Positions 25,018-36,571 of a stretch of 64,000 nucleotides of DNA are shown piece by piece. The translations under genes were made by a program, and so were the position numbers. The notes beneath the pieces were generated by a model that was not told where the DNA came from, ran no database searches, and was given only the letters and a program-made list of their open reading frames with translations. Position 1 is the first letter of the stretch, and each line of letters begins with the position of its first letter. This DNA is from Opisthocomus hoazin (taxonomy: Eukaryota > Chordata > Aves > Opisthocomiformes > Opisthocomidae): contig NC_134422.1 of the NCBI RefSeq assembly GCF_030867145.1, positions 1,456,001 through 1,520,000 on the forward strand, in the 5' to 3' direction.

Positions 25018-25465
25018 GACTACAAGGATGATGAGGGGACTGGAACATCTCCCCTACGAGGAGAGGTTGAGGGAACTGGGCTTGTTCAGCCTGAAGAAGA
25101 GAAGGCTGCGAGGGGACCTTATAAATGCCTACAAATATCTGCAGGGTGGGTGTCAGGAGGATGGGGCCAAGCTCTTTGCAGTGGTGCCCAGCGACAGGAC
25201 AAGGGGCAACGGGCACAAACTGGAGCAGAGGAAGCTCCAGCTGAACCCGAGGAAGAACTTCTTCCCTCTGAGGGTGCCGGAGCCCTGGAACAGGCTGCCC
25301 AGGGAGGCTGTGGAGTCTCCTTCTCTGGAGATATTCCAGCCCTGCCTGGACAAGGTCCTGTGCAGCCTGCTGTAGGTGACCCTGCTTCGGCAGGGGGGTT
25401 GGACTAGATGACCCACAGAGGTCCCTTCCAACCCCTACTATTCTGTGATTCTGTGATTCTGTGAC
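25018..25465 (+). mobile_element. CR1 LINE, short 3' fragment
   Basis: It starts at the [20 protein letters not shown] segment, is open to a stop near 25375, and ends with three ATTCTGTG units. Confidence 0.95.
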
Positions 25466-25697
25466 CGCTTATTTTCTACTCGGGAACACATGGAAATCTT
25501 TGGCAGTTCAGATGCCTCCTGGAAAATCCTGAAAAGCATTTTTGAAGTTTTTCATTAACATTAAAATGAAACTGGCACTATCACTCCTCCTGGTACCAAT
25601 TCCCCGTGAAGAAACCCTGCTCGTGTGTGAAGCGTGGGAAGGTCAGAGCCGCTCCCCCACCCTTCCCTGCACCAGCACAGAATTTCGGGAAATTCTG

Positions 25698-26088
25698 GGC
25701 AGAGAGGAACCTGATGAGGTTCAACAAGGGCAAGTGCAGGGTCCTGCACCTGGGGAGGAACAACCTCATGCACCAGTACAGGCTTGGGGTGGACCTGCTG
25801 GAGAGCAGCTCTGCGGAGAGGGACCTGGGTGTCCTGGTGGACGACAGGGTGACCATGAGTCAGCAGTGTGCCCTGGGTGCCAAGAAAGCCAATGGGATCC
25901 TGGGGTGCATCAAGAAGAGCGTGGCCAGCAGGACGAGGGAGGTTCTCCTCCCCCTCTACACTGCCCTAGTGAGGCCTCATCTGGAGTAGGGTTGGACTAG
26001 ATCTCATCTGGACTAGGGTTGGCAGGAGGGTTGGACTAGATGACCCACAGAGGTCCCTTCCAACCCCTACTATTCTGTGATTCTGTGA
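25698..26088 (+). mobile_element. CR1 LINE with large internal deletion
   Basis: ORF2 is present from [20 protein letters not shown] to ALVRPHLE (to about 25989). The sequence then jumps to the 3' terminal ~55 bases. At the join (25989-26040) the phrase GGTTGGACTAGAT and part of CTCATCTGGA are repeated. Roughly 500 bases of the element are missing. Confidence 0.93.
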
Positions 26089-27150
26089 AACCACACGGCT
26101 GCACGCGGAGGGGCTGGGGGTGGATGCGTGGCCTCACCCACCCCACACCCTCCTGAATAAGGACAGGTTACTGGAAATCCGTGTGCATCCACGGTGACAG
26201 AGAGACAGAGGTGGGTCGCAAGGCGCAGCAGCCGTGCTTGCAGGGACTGCAGCCAGTCACGAGCCCTCGCCGGCACGGAGCGCGTCCATCCCAGCAGAGA
26301 GGGCGAGACACGGCTCCTCTGCCCGCTGCCCCTCCGCAGCCCGCTCCGAGGCGGCCCCAGCGCCGAAGGGGGCTTCCCACAGCCGGGGCCACGAGAGCCA
26401 GGGCACCCATCTCTGCGCTTATTTATTTATACAGGTCAGCGTCTGCTTCCCAGGTCTGGCCAGCGAGGGCTCAGGAACCAGCACTTGGTGTCTGCGTAGA
26501 CGAATTCTCAGGCGAAAGAACAAAAAAACTTTGGGTTTGCAACAAGTCAGATTAATAGAAAAAGAAAAACCAACCAACCCACCTGGAGAAGAAAGCACGG
26601 TGCTGCTCAGCAGCGGCTCTCCAGAATTCCCAAGTGATAAAACGGTACCAGGAATTTTTGAGTTTGGAAAAGATCTGATCGTGAGGAAGGAACACGGCAA
26701 AGTACGAACCGCCCCAACCCCTCGTTTCGCCTCAACCCAACTCGAATTTATCCTGGTTTGCAGACCGAAGCCGAGCTCGCAGGGCTTCGCAGAGCCGGCG
26801 ACCGGCTGCGAGCCCTTCCCGGGAACCGCCGGCGCTTCCAGCCCTCCCTTCCACCCCTTGCTGTCATGAAACCTTTCTGCTGATCTGCCAGCCCGTCGCC
26901 ACCCCCGCTGCCCTCCATCCACACGGAGTGACGGCCGCCGGCGAGGGCTGCCCGGGACCAAGGTGGGCTGTGGTCCGGGACCAACACACCGACCTCAGGC
27001 AGGGGTTTAGAAATGGGGGGCTCAACACCACGGAGCCCCGGGCACTGGGACTTCCCCCTGCTGCTCAGATTTGCTTGTCCTGCACAAACTGATCCCAAGT
27101 GGATTTGAGCTGGGTCCATACTGGTAAGTGACGCTTTGGGGGCTTCACTC
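26089..27150. other. KCNJ3: Intronic DNA, nothing recognised
   Basis: No gene or repeat recognised. Confidence 0.5.
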
Positions 27151-27261
27151 AGAATCACAGAATCACAGAATAGTAGGGGTTGGAAGGGACCTCTGTGGGT
27201 CATCTAGTCCAACCCTCCTGCCGAAGCAGGGTCACCCACAGCAGGCTGCACAGGACCTTGA
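27151..27261 (-). mobile_element. CR1 LINE, very short 3' fragment
   Basis: Only the 3' untranslated end with ATTCTGTG units and ~30 coding bases remain (to CAGGACCTTG on the plus strand). Confidence 0.92.
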
Positions 27262-27353
27262 ACTCGGCACAGGGTTCAACAAGAAAGTCATCTGCTGAAA
27301 CGGCAGAACCTCCCAAGTGCCATCCCTCCTCAGGTACCACCTTGGCCCGGGAA

Positions 27354-27695
27354 TCACAGAATCCCAGCATGGTGGGGGTTGGCAGGGCCCTCTGTGGGTC
27401 ACCCAGCCCAACCCCCTGCCCAAGCAGGGTCACCCACAGCAGGCTGCACAGGACCTTGTCCAGGCGGGGCTGGAATATCTCCAGAGAAGGAGACTCCACA
27501 GCCTCCCTGGGCAGCCTGGGCCAGGGCTCCAGCACCCTCAGAGGGAAGAAGTTCTTCCTCGGGTTCAGCTGGAGCTTCCTCTGCTTCAGTTTGTGCCCGT
27601 TGTCCCTTGTCCTGTCGCTGGGCACCACTGAAAAGAGTCTGGCCCCATCCTCCTGACCCCCACCCTGCAGATATTTATAAGCATTTATTAGGTCC
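27354..27695 (-). mobile_element. CR1 LINE, short 3' fragment
   Basis: It covers the ORF2 end from [20 protein letters not shown] to the 3' tail. It lies 92 bases from the preceding fragment in the same orientation but is a different 3' variant (CCCAGCATGG versus AGTAGGGG), so they are two insertions. Confidence 0.94.
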
Positions 27696-29270
27696 CCACT
27701 CGCCTTGGGGCAAAGCTTCTGGGCAGCAGACGGAGACCTGGGGACAGCCCCATGCAGGGCTCCCATGGGAAGAGCCATCACAGCAACCACGGGCACGGCA
27801 AACCCAGTCATCCAAACCACACCAGCAATCAAAATCCTTCCCGAATTAAGATAAAACCTTAACCAGGCATCCTCAGCAGAGTATTTTCATTCTTGGTCCA
27901 AACTATTTTGCAAGAACCTTCTTATCTAGGACAGGTTGTGCCCTGCTTCCAGATCTGGGCAAAGCAAAGGTCCCTCAGCTTCAGACCCCAGCACGACCCA
28001 CACATCCGCGCTGGTGGAACTGGTCTTTCGGCTCTCGCAGACCCACAACAGCATCCTTGTGGCTCCAGTACTGGAGCTATCATCGCCGAAGCTTTATTTC
28101 TGTCCAGAAACACGAAAAACCACAAAACCATTCATACGACTCAGCAGGAGAGGCAGCGACGGTAAGAGGACAAGAATAAAGCGAAAACCTCCAATTTATG
28201 GTTATTAACGGAAAAAACAATAAGCGAGAAACGGCGTAGTTTGGGCACTGGAGTGTCTTCTCGCTCATTTATGAATATCCCAGAGAGAAGCAATTCAGGT
28301 CTGTATTTAGCCAGCAGCATCTCCACGTCCCTGCCTGCTGGTGGGTCCACAGGAGCGAAGAACTCCCTGCCCAGCACCGTGCAGCCCCATCGCCTTCGCC
28401 CCCGGAAAAATCCACGCCGTCGCCCTCTGCCCACCTCTCGCACCGCAGCTCCGTCCTCCAGCCCCGCGGGAGACCCTGCCCCACGGCCGGACCCAGCCCC
28501 GGCTGCGGGAGGGACGCAGCTCACCGGGCAACTGGATGTTCACATTTTCCTTCTCAGATCCGTCCCGTTTCCTGGAGCCACGGTGCAGATTTATATCGGA
28601 GATCAAGCTTTAGTGCTCCGGAGTTTTCTGGCTGATTGCACGTGTCGCTCCCCTGGAGATGACCACCTCGTGCTTAGCCCACCGATACTCACGGAGAAGA
28701 ACTGGAGCCGATGTGTAGACCGGCGGTACAAGGTCCATCTACGCCAGCACACACAGCACAAGCTCAGCACAGGAAGGCTTGCTCAAGCAGAATTCATTCT
28801 GTTTGATGAAGCGTGAACGGGTGTTTTTCACAAAGACATGACTTCTGATGAATCACCAGTTACTCAGATTATACACGGCGAAGGGGAAGCTCCTGCAGAG
28901 CTCCAGATGAAGACCACCACCGATTTTTTCTTCTCCGTCTCCGGAGATAGAACAGGAGGCAGAGCCACGAAGGCTTCACGCGGTGAAATTCCGCGCTCTG
29001 GGGAGCCGCTGCCTGACGCAGGAGGGGGGATGCACGATCCCAAAGACGGCGGCTGCAAGTTACGTCAGGGATGGGGCTGCCAAAACTGTCCTCTCCCGAG
29101 AACCAGCACACGAACCCGCACGCTGCTTCTGCGTTTTCCCAGAACCTTGAATCTTCTCATTAGCACTTAAAAGAAAAATTTAAAAAAAACCCTTTTTCCC
29201 CTGTTTCCACCCAGCTGAGCCCTTTGGCTGCACCGCACCCGAGCAGCAGCGGCCGGAGGGGCAGAGGGAA
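27696..29270. other. KCNJ3: Intronic DNA, nothing recognised
   Basis: Open frames here are short and unlike known families. Confidence 0.5.
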
Positions 29271-29858
29271 GCATCAAGAAGAGTGTGGCCAGCAGGACGA
29301 GGGAGGTTCTCCTTCCCCTCTACACTGCCCTGGTGAAGCCTCATCTGCAGTGCTGTGTCCAGTGCTGGGCTCCCCAGTTCAAGAAAGATGAGGAGCTACT
29401 GGAGAGAGTCCAGCGGAGGGCTACGAGGATGAGGAGGGGACTGGAGCATCTCCCCTACGAGGAGAGGTTGAGGGAGCTGGGTTTGTTCAGCCTGGAGAAG
29501 AGAAGGCTGCGAGGGGACCTTCGAAATGCCTCTAAATATCTGCAGGGTGGGGGTCAGGAGGACGGGGCCAGACTCTTTCCAGTGGTGCCCAGCGACAGGA
29601 CAAGGGGCAACGGGCACAAACTGAAGCAGAGGAAGCTCCAGCTGAACCCGAGGAAGAACTTCTTCCCTCTGAGGGTGACGGAGCCCTGGCCCAGGCTGCC
29701 CAGGGAGGCTGTGGAGTCTCCTTCTCTGGAGATATTCCAGCCCCACCTGGACAAGGTCCTGTGCAGCCTGCTCTGGGTGACCCTGCTTGGGCAGGGGGCT
29801 GGGCTGGGTGACCCCCAGAGGGCCCTGCCAACCCCTACTATTCTGTGATTCTGCGAAC
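29271..29858 (+). mobile_element. CR1 LINE fragment
   Basis: It starts at the [20 protein letters not shown] segment. The frame is open to the 3' end, and the tail is ATTCTGTGATTCTGCGA. Confidence 0.95.
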
Positions 29859-31426
29859 AGCCCTGGAAATCACCCAAACCCCATTCGCTGCCAGAGCTGC
29901 ACCACAGCTCTTTGGGCACTGAAGCTCTTTCAGTTCTGAACTCATTCCCACGTATCCGTTTCTGAGAGAAACCTTCCTTCGGGGACCCGCAGTTTCATAA
30001 TTCAAGCTATTCATGTTTTTACGAGTGAAACCAGTGGAATACGCCTTCGATTCCACCTCTGTTCAGCTAATTAAAAAGCCTGGCAGGCTGCTTGATTTCT
30101 TTAATCAGAAAACCATGTTAAAAGGTTACCAAAACCACGTTTCGTGAGTTTTGAAAATGGAAGCGTACACCGTTCCCGCCGGGTTTCTGTGCCGTTCAGG
30201 CTCTTGTGAGCTGCCCATGACTCTTTTAGCGATTTGGGCAGCGTGGCGGCGCGGCGCAGGGCAGCACCGCGACTCCAAGGCTCCGCAGAGGAACCCAGCG
30301 CGAACATCCAAACTTGTTCTCCCCGCGAAGGCTCGCTGCCCACGGAGCCTGAAACTCTCCATCACAATAAAGTGAAATCGGGACAACGGGTTTTGAAAAT
30401 AAATGCTTTGAGTGTTCTGCAAAATTATACGTTATCACAATAACGGCGGGGTTAAATATATATTAAAAATAATCCTGAACGATTAGTAATTACCCTTATG
30501 AATCACAAACATCTCTGAGTTCTGAAAAGCCATTTGAACATCCCCGCTGTGAACCCCCCCGTCGCCCACCAACGCTCCAAAACAAGGGACAGAAACCCAA
30601 CGCCGAGCACCCTCCAGCGCTCCCAGGGAAAGCTCCTGGGGTCTGGGACCACCCCAGAGCATCCCCCAGTTACCTCCAGCACCCGTGGCCCTCACCTCCT
30701 AAAAAGCAAAAAAAACCATCTGTCTGCTGAGATATTTTGCTTCGGTTTCCTAAAAGGGAGGGCTGGGAAGGGCAGGGACGGGCTCTGCTGGGCTCGGGGG
30801 GGGTGAGGGGACCCCGGCTGCCTCCCCGCCAGCCGCCCACCTTCCACGGGTTATCCTCCAAGCCAGCTAAAAGCTGTAATTAAGGAGGGTAAGGAAAGCA
30901 TAAAGAAATGTTTATATTTCCAGAAATTAAAACCTCAGTGACGAGGCAGTAAATTAACTTAATCAAGTCGGGAGGCATCTATGAGAAATCATTTTTATAC
31001 GATTTAATGAGAGAAGGCATCGGAAAATGGTGATTTTAATCAGCCAAGTGGGATTTATAAGCAAGAAGATCCTGCTTAAACAACTCATTAGAGTCCTCCA
31101 AAAAAACCTTTACTGTCTCTGCAGGCAGTCAAAACAAGATTTATTGTATATATTTACTCATTCCCTAAATCCCTTGGCAACACCGCGTATCAAAAATCAA
31201 CCGATTAAAGCAGAAAACAAAGTCAAAGGAAAAAAAACAAAAAATGTCTTTGTAAGCACCTGCTGAGGAGCACCAAGGGGCTCCCAGTCCCCACCCAAAG
31301 GCAGGGCTGACTCCAAGCAAACGCTATCAGGACGCCTAAACCCCTGCTTGTTATAAATACGAGAGCTCTGGTGGCGTGAGAAATCTTCGTGACATCCTAA
31401 TAGTGTTTACGATTCGTAAGACACTT
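29859..31426. other. KCNJ3: Intronic DNA, nothing recognised
   Basis: No gene or repeat recognised. Confidence 0.5.
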
Positions 31427-31976
31427 CACAGAATCACAACATGGAGGGGTTGGCAGGGCCCTCTGTGGGTCACCCAGCCCAACCCCCTGCCCAAGCAGGG
31501 TCACCCAGAGCAGGGGGCACAGCACCGCGGCCAGGCGGGGCTGGAATATCTCCAGAGAAGGAGACTCCACAGCCTCCCTGGGCAGCCTGGGCCAGGGCTC
31601 CGTCACCCTCAGAGGGAAGAAGTTCTTCCTCGGGTTCAGCTGGAGCTTCCTCTGCTTCAGTTTGTGCCCGTTGCCCCTTGTCCTGTCGCTGGGCACCACT
31701 GGAAAGAGTCTGGCCCCATCCTCCTGACCCCCACCCTGCAGATATTTAGAGGCATTTCTAAGGTCCCCTCTCAGCCTTCTCTTCTTCAGGCTGAACAAGC
31801 CCAGCTCCCTCAGCCTCTCCTCGGAGGAGAGATGCTCCAGTCCCCTCACCATCCTCGTAGCCCTGCACTGGACTCTCTCCAGTAGCTCCTCATCTTTCTG
31901 GAACTGGGGAGCCCAGAACTGGACTCTCTCCAGTAGCTCCTCATCTTTCTGGAACTGGGGAGCCCAGAACTGGACT
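31427..31976 (-). mobile_element. CR1 LINE fragment with 51-bp internal duplication
   Basis: The ORF2 C-terminal end and intact 3' region are present. A 51-base segment (31868-31918) is repeated directly at 31919-31969. This duplicates 17 codons (the [17 protein letters not shown] stretch) in frame. The element ends within the second copy. Confidence 0.95.
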
Positions 31977-32112
31977 TGCACCCTGGCCGGCCCCAGGCGG
32001 CAACACCAGAGGACGGGAAGAGAACGAACGCGGGAAGCAGCGCAGCAAACCCCGACCTCTGGCCCCTACGCCGTGCCGTCCCGCGCGCCCGCAGCGACGC
32101 GACCCGCCTGCC

Positions 32113-32214
32113 CACGGGACCACAACGCTGCACCACGCGTCCCTGCGGTCGCGATTTACGGAACAGCTCGAGGCTGAAGCGTTTCAACAGGCGGCAGGAG
32201 CCCCGAATCCACCC
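32113..32214. repeat. Unidentified 102-bp duplicated sequence, copy 2
   Basis: Partner of 10901-11002, ungapped, 8 mismatches. It lies 137 bases from the end of a CR1 copy but shows no CR1 sequence itself. Family unknown. Confidence 0.9.
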
Positions 32215-32789
32215 CGCTGGTCCTTCCAGCGACTTGAACTTATTGTTATTTTCCGTTTGCTGAGCCAGAAGTCTGCATTCATTTTTCCAGGTATTTCTGC
32301 CTCCTCCCGTCCCGGCCACCAAGTGCCAAGGGTACATCGTGACATGAATATTTTTGTTTATTATTTGCTGGCTGCCGAACTCTCACCGTAGGGAGCAGAG
32401 GGTCCCCACGGGACACGGGAGAGCCCAGGAGTAACCCACTTCTTCACAGAGGGTTTCGTAGACCCCAGCACAGTTTCACAGCACTTTCCGGGCAGACGCA
32501 GAAAATAATTTGCTTGAAAACCAAACCAGGAGCGTAGGCTGAAAGCCCCGGCTCCCCCTTTGAACTCTGCCAGCTGAAGAACTTTGATGGATATCAAAGC
32601 CTTTTCCATTAATGCTACAAATTCCCAGCAGCCAAGGTCCGGGCAGGGGCCGCTCCGCCGCGGTACGCTGCAAGGACGCGGCAGTGGGAGCGCACGGCCC
32701 AGCTCCTCGGCGCTGCGCTGCTGGGGCGGGTCCAAAAACTATTTATCTCCGCGGCGTTGATGCTCTTCAAGTCAATTTTAGAGGGGAAA
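32215..32789. other. KCNJ3: Intronic DNA, nothing recognised
   Basis: No gene or repeat recognised. Confidence 0.5.
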
Positions 32790-33148
32790 AAAAAAATAAA
32801 ATAAAGAAATAAAATAAAAAATAAAAAATTAAAATAAAATAAAAAATAAAATAAAGAAATAAAATAAAAAATAAAATAAAAATAAAATAAAAAATAAAAT
32901 AAAAAACAAAAATAAAATAAAAAATAAAATAAAAATAAAATAAAAAACAAAATAAAAATGAAATAAAAAATAAAATAAAAAATAAAATAAAAAATTAAAA
33001 TAAAATAAAAAATAAAATAAAAAATAAAATAAAAAATAAAATAAAAAATAAAAAATAAAATAAAAAATAAAATAAAAAATAAAATAAAAAATAAAATAAA
33101 AATGAAATAAAAAATAAAATAAAAAATAAAATAAATAATAAAATAAAA
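32790..33148. repeat. A-rich tract of AAAATA/AAATAAA units
   Basis: About 360 bases consist almost wholly of A with single T residues (AAAATAAAATAAAAA...). It is open on the minus strand as Phe/Tyr/Ile-rich frames, which are not genes. Confidence 0.97.
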
Positions 33149-33907
33149 GCAAGACAGCAGCTTTAGAAAACTGGCTGTACGATACTGTTGTTTAACGACC
33201 ACGTGCAGAAGCCGTGTTCTTTTACCAGCTCCTCGGAAGGGGTTGCCAAGTCAGGGGACGCGGCACAGCAGCCAAGCAGCGCACCCAGCACCGGGGCAAA
33301 GCGGCTCCCAGACCTGCTGCTCTGCTCAGCACGCGCCGCCCCACGGGGAACGCCGACGTCCCAGCGAAACGCTCCGTTTCCATCGGGAAACTCGGAGCCA
33401 GAGCCCAGTTTCAGACTGAGCAGGCGGTTCCCAGGCAGGGCTTCAGGGAGATGCCCTGACGGAGAACGCTGCCCCGGTCCGCGGCGGCACCGGGACGCGG
33501 CCGCCACGACGTCCGCACGGGAAGGGGCACGCGTCCCTGCCCGGCTCCGCGCTGCCTTCTGGACCTTTCGCCTTTGGGAAGAAAACAAAAGCCAAGACTG
33601 CCTCTTTGCACAAATTCACCCATTTTCATGGAGCCCTAGTACTGAAATAAAGTCTTGTGAGCTTCGAAATCCAACTCGGTTTCACTTCAGTTTGATGACA
33701 CAAAACGACGGGTGTTTTCTCACGCAGTGATTGATGGGACAGTAACGGATAACGCCACAAAGGCAGCTCCACAGGCTGAAAGGCAGAGAGCACCTCACTC
33801 CGCAGCAAACATCTGTTCTACTCCTGGGATGCAAGAGAAACCTGGCATCAGAAGGGGCTCGCAGCAAGGACCTGCTCCCTGGGGGCTGCGGTCCTGCCTG
33901 CGCAGGT
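33149..33907. other. KCNJ3: Intronic DNA, nothing recognised
   Basis: No gene or repeat recognised. Confidence 0.5.
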
Positions 33908-34545
33908 TTCACTCACAGAACCATGGGCTCGTTAAGGCTGGAAAAGACCTCAAAGATTATCATAGATTCACAGAATGGTTTGGGTTGGAGGGGACCTTAA
34001 AGATCATCTGGTTCCACCCCCCTGCCATGAGCAGGGACATCTCCCACCAGCCCAGGGTGCTCAGAGCTCCATCCAACCTGGCCTTGAGCACTGCCAGGGA
34101 GGGGGCAGCCACAGCTTCTCTGGGCAGCCTGGGCCAGGGCCTCACCACCCTGATCACCACCCTTATGAAGTTTCACCACCCTGATCACCTGATCACCACC
34201 CGTATCAAGTCCAACCATCACCCCAACACCACTACCCCTGCTAAACCATGTCCCCAAGTGCCACATCCACATGGTTTTTGAACCCCTCAGGGAATGGGGA
34301 CTCCACCACCTCCCTGGGCAGCCTGGTCCAATGTCTGACCGCTCTTCCAGTAAAGACATTTTTCCCAATATCCAATCTGAACCTCCCCTGACGCAACCTG
34401 AGGCCATCGCCTCTCGTCCTGTTGCTGGCTAGTTGGGAGATCAACCCTTGACTCACTACAACCTGCTTTCAGGTAGTTGTAGGGAGCGAGAAGGTCCCCC
34501 CTCAGCCTTCTCATCTCCAGACTTCCCAGACCACTCGTAATGGAG
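33908..34545 (-). mobile_element. Old CR1 LINE split by a younger CR1
   Basis: The body of an old CR1 (34160-34545, resembling the copy at 2660) lacks its final ~50 bases. A matching end (GAGGTCTTTTCCAGCCTTAA, then GTTCTGTG, on the minus strand) lies at 33908-33960, on the other side of the insert at 33961-34150. The element is broken by stops. Confidence 0.8.
33961..34150 (-). mobile_element. CR1 LINE 3' fragment nested in an older CR1
   Basis: Minus-strand sequence from GTGAGGCCCTGGCCCAGG to CCAAACCATTCTGTGAATC is a complete CR1 3' end of the type at 2990-3297. It sits between the two parts of the older copy. Confidence 0.85.
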
Positions 34546-35189
34546 TTAAACACCACTCCCAGTAGGATCAACGGAGCATTGCGATTGTCCTTGCAAACTC
34601 CAGACTCCAGGCACCACCGCCGAGGTCTGAGCCCGGAGCCCTCGGGGAGGACGCCCGCAGCACCAAGAGGGCTGGCCGGCCCTCACCAGTGCCCTCACCG
34701 GTGCCGACACGGGTCCTGCTCCAGCCCTGCTGCCCTCCAGCTCGATGCTCTCCTCCTTCCTCATTTATTCACATTTTTAAAGATTTTTTTTTTTTTTTAA
34801 TTTAAAACCCTTTAATCCCTCCACGCTTTATCAAGACATCTTGCTGTATTTTACCCAATATTCATCTCATCTTGTGAAACTGGGTCACAAAATTCGCAAG
34901 CTTGTATGACTTTGGCTTTAAAGATCCAGAAATACCTTTTTTTCTTGTTTGTTTTGTGTACAATGCCCAAGTCTGAAATGTTTACAAAAATAAACCCAAA
35001 AGCACACAAACACACCGCTTTGTTTCAAAATTCTACCCAGTTATTTACAAAACTCTTCTTCCTCCATCATTTGTGTTTTGAAACAGTTCTGCTGGGGGAA
35101 AAAAACCCAACAACCCGGACTCCTCTGGTCTGGGTCTCAGCCCTGAGATGCCCCCCCCACCCCGAGACCGCCGTGCTGACAGCAGGGAG
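34546..35189. other. KCNJ3: Intronic DNA, nothing recognised
   Basis: A T-run lies at 34785-34798. No gene recognised. Confidence 0.5.
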
Positions 35190-35945
35190 TTGTTCCTCAG
35201 CTGAGGAATAACTCCCTGATGGCTATCAGGCAGCTGATCCTCAACCATCAGCGAGCTGACCTACAACCATCAGGGAGCTGATCCTCAACCACCAGGCAGC
35301 TGATCCTCAACCACCAGGGAGCTGATCCTCAACCCCCAGGGAGCTGATCCTCAACCACCAGGGAGCTGACCTTCAACCATCAGGGAGCTGATCCTCAACC
35401 CCCAGGGAGCTGATCCTCAACCCCCAGGGAGCTGACCTTCAACCATCAGCGAGCTGACCTACAACCATCAGGGAGCTGATCCTCAACCCCCAGGCAGCTG
35501 ATCCTCAACCATCAGGGAGCTGACCTACAACCATCAAGGAGCTGATCCTCAGCCACCAGGGAGCTGACCTTCAACCACCAGGGAGCTGATCCTCAACCAC
35601 CAGGGAGCTGATCCTCAACCATCAGGGAGTTGATCCTCAACCACCAGGGAGTTGATCCTCAACCACCAGGGAGCTGATCCTCAACCATCAGGGAGCTGAT
35701 CCTCAACCACCAGGGAGCTGATCCTCAACCACCAGGGAGCTGACCTTCAACCATCAGGGAGCTGATCCTCAACCACCAGGGAGCTGATCCTCAGCCACTA
35801 GGAAGCTGATCCTCAGCCACCAGGGAGCTGACCTTCAACCATCAGGGAGCTGATCCTCAACCATCAGGGAGCTGACCCTCAACCATCAGGGAGCTGATCC
35901 TCAACCACCAGGGAGCTGATCCTCAACCACCAGGGAGTTGTTCCT
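35190..35945. repeat. 22-bp minisatellite, about 34 units
   Basis: The unit is GGGAGCTGATCCTCAACCACCA. Variants include GACCTACAACCATCA and GACCTTCAACCATCA. It ends about 410 bases from the KCNJ3 exon 2 splice donor, inside intron 2. Confidence 0.97.
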
Positions 35946-36354
35946 CAACAGCACGGGCGATTCCCCCCGCTGCCCCCAGCCTCCCCAGTACCGGGCTGAG
36001 TTTCGGGGCCATTGCGCCCGGGAGCTCTCGGATGTTTGCCCCCGCGCTCGACGGGCAGCCCAGCACGGAAACGCTGCGACACCAGCACGCGGACTGGAAA
36101 AAACGGTCCAAGACCTTCTGGGTACAGCAGCAACCGCGGCGGGGCTTTCTCCGCCTCGCCGGGAGCACCGCGGCGCGTCACCTCGCCCACAGACACACCG
36201 CCCAAACACAACTTTGGCCATCTCGAAGCACTTTCAGAACGTCACCACATGGTTGGATCGGAGGGCGACCCGAAGCACCCCACGCTTCGGAAGGTGGGCG
36301 GTGAGACCCCGAGGGCGACGCGTGCTTCGGGGAGCACCCGCTTTCGCTACTCAC

Positions 36355-36571
36355 CCGTCGTCTCCACGATGCCCTCCAGGATGACGACGATCTCGAACTG
36401 CTCCGTCTGCATGCTGCGCTGGGACAGGTCGTAGAAGGGGCTCTTGGCGTCGATCACGTGGCAGATGGTGAGCGGGGACACGAGGAAAAGCTGGTCGGCC
36501 CCCGTGCTGAAGCCCACGTCCAGCTCCAGCTGGTCGAGCGGCAGGAACTCGCCCTCCGGGGTCTGGCGGGA
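36355..36571 (-). CDS. KCNJ3: KCNJ3 coding exon 2 (GIRK1 cytoplasmic domain)
   Basis: It encodes 72 residues plus one base, from [15 protein letters not shown] to EGIVETT. This is part of the cytoplasmic beta-rich domain of an inward-rectifier K+ channel subunit, which in the family contributes to PIP2 and G-beta-gamma gating. The match to my memory of mammalian GIRK1 is essentially complete, which separates it from GIRK2-4. On the minus strand the exon starts after an acceptor ending in CCGGTCCAG. It ends at a GTGAGT donor (36349-36354). It begins in phase 0, matching the phase-0 end of exon 1, and ends in phase 1. The next exon, not found here, should supply the remaining two bases of a glycine codon. 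Open reading frame within the exon is undisturbed. Confidence 0.97.

Larger units (their letters stand above)
1..36354 (-). other. KCNJ3: KCNJ3 intron 2 (partial)
   Basis: This stretch follows the exon 2 splice donor on the minus strand and runs off the window at position 1. No coding sequence for the C-terminal cytoplasmic tail of GIRK1 was found on the minus strand, so the last coding exon is inferred to lie outside the window. The intron holds about 22 CR1 fragments, four tandem arrays and several simple-sequence tracts, listed separately. Unlisted stretches show no recognisable exon, RNA gene or other repeat. Confidence 0.75.

Noticed and set aside
32615..33202. Phe/Tyr/Ile-rich open frames over the A-rich tract, resembling a membrane protein
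   Set aside because: They are pure translations of AAAATA repeats. No other coding signal is present.
1..36354. Possible third KCNJ3 coding exon within the window
   Set aside because: No minus-strand frame shows the expected C-terminal GIRK1 sequence. It is taken to lie beyond position 1.
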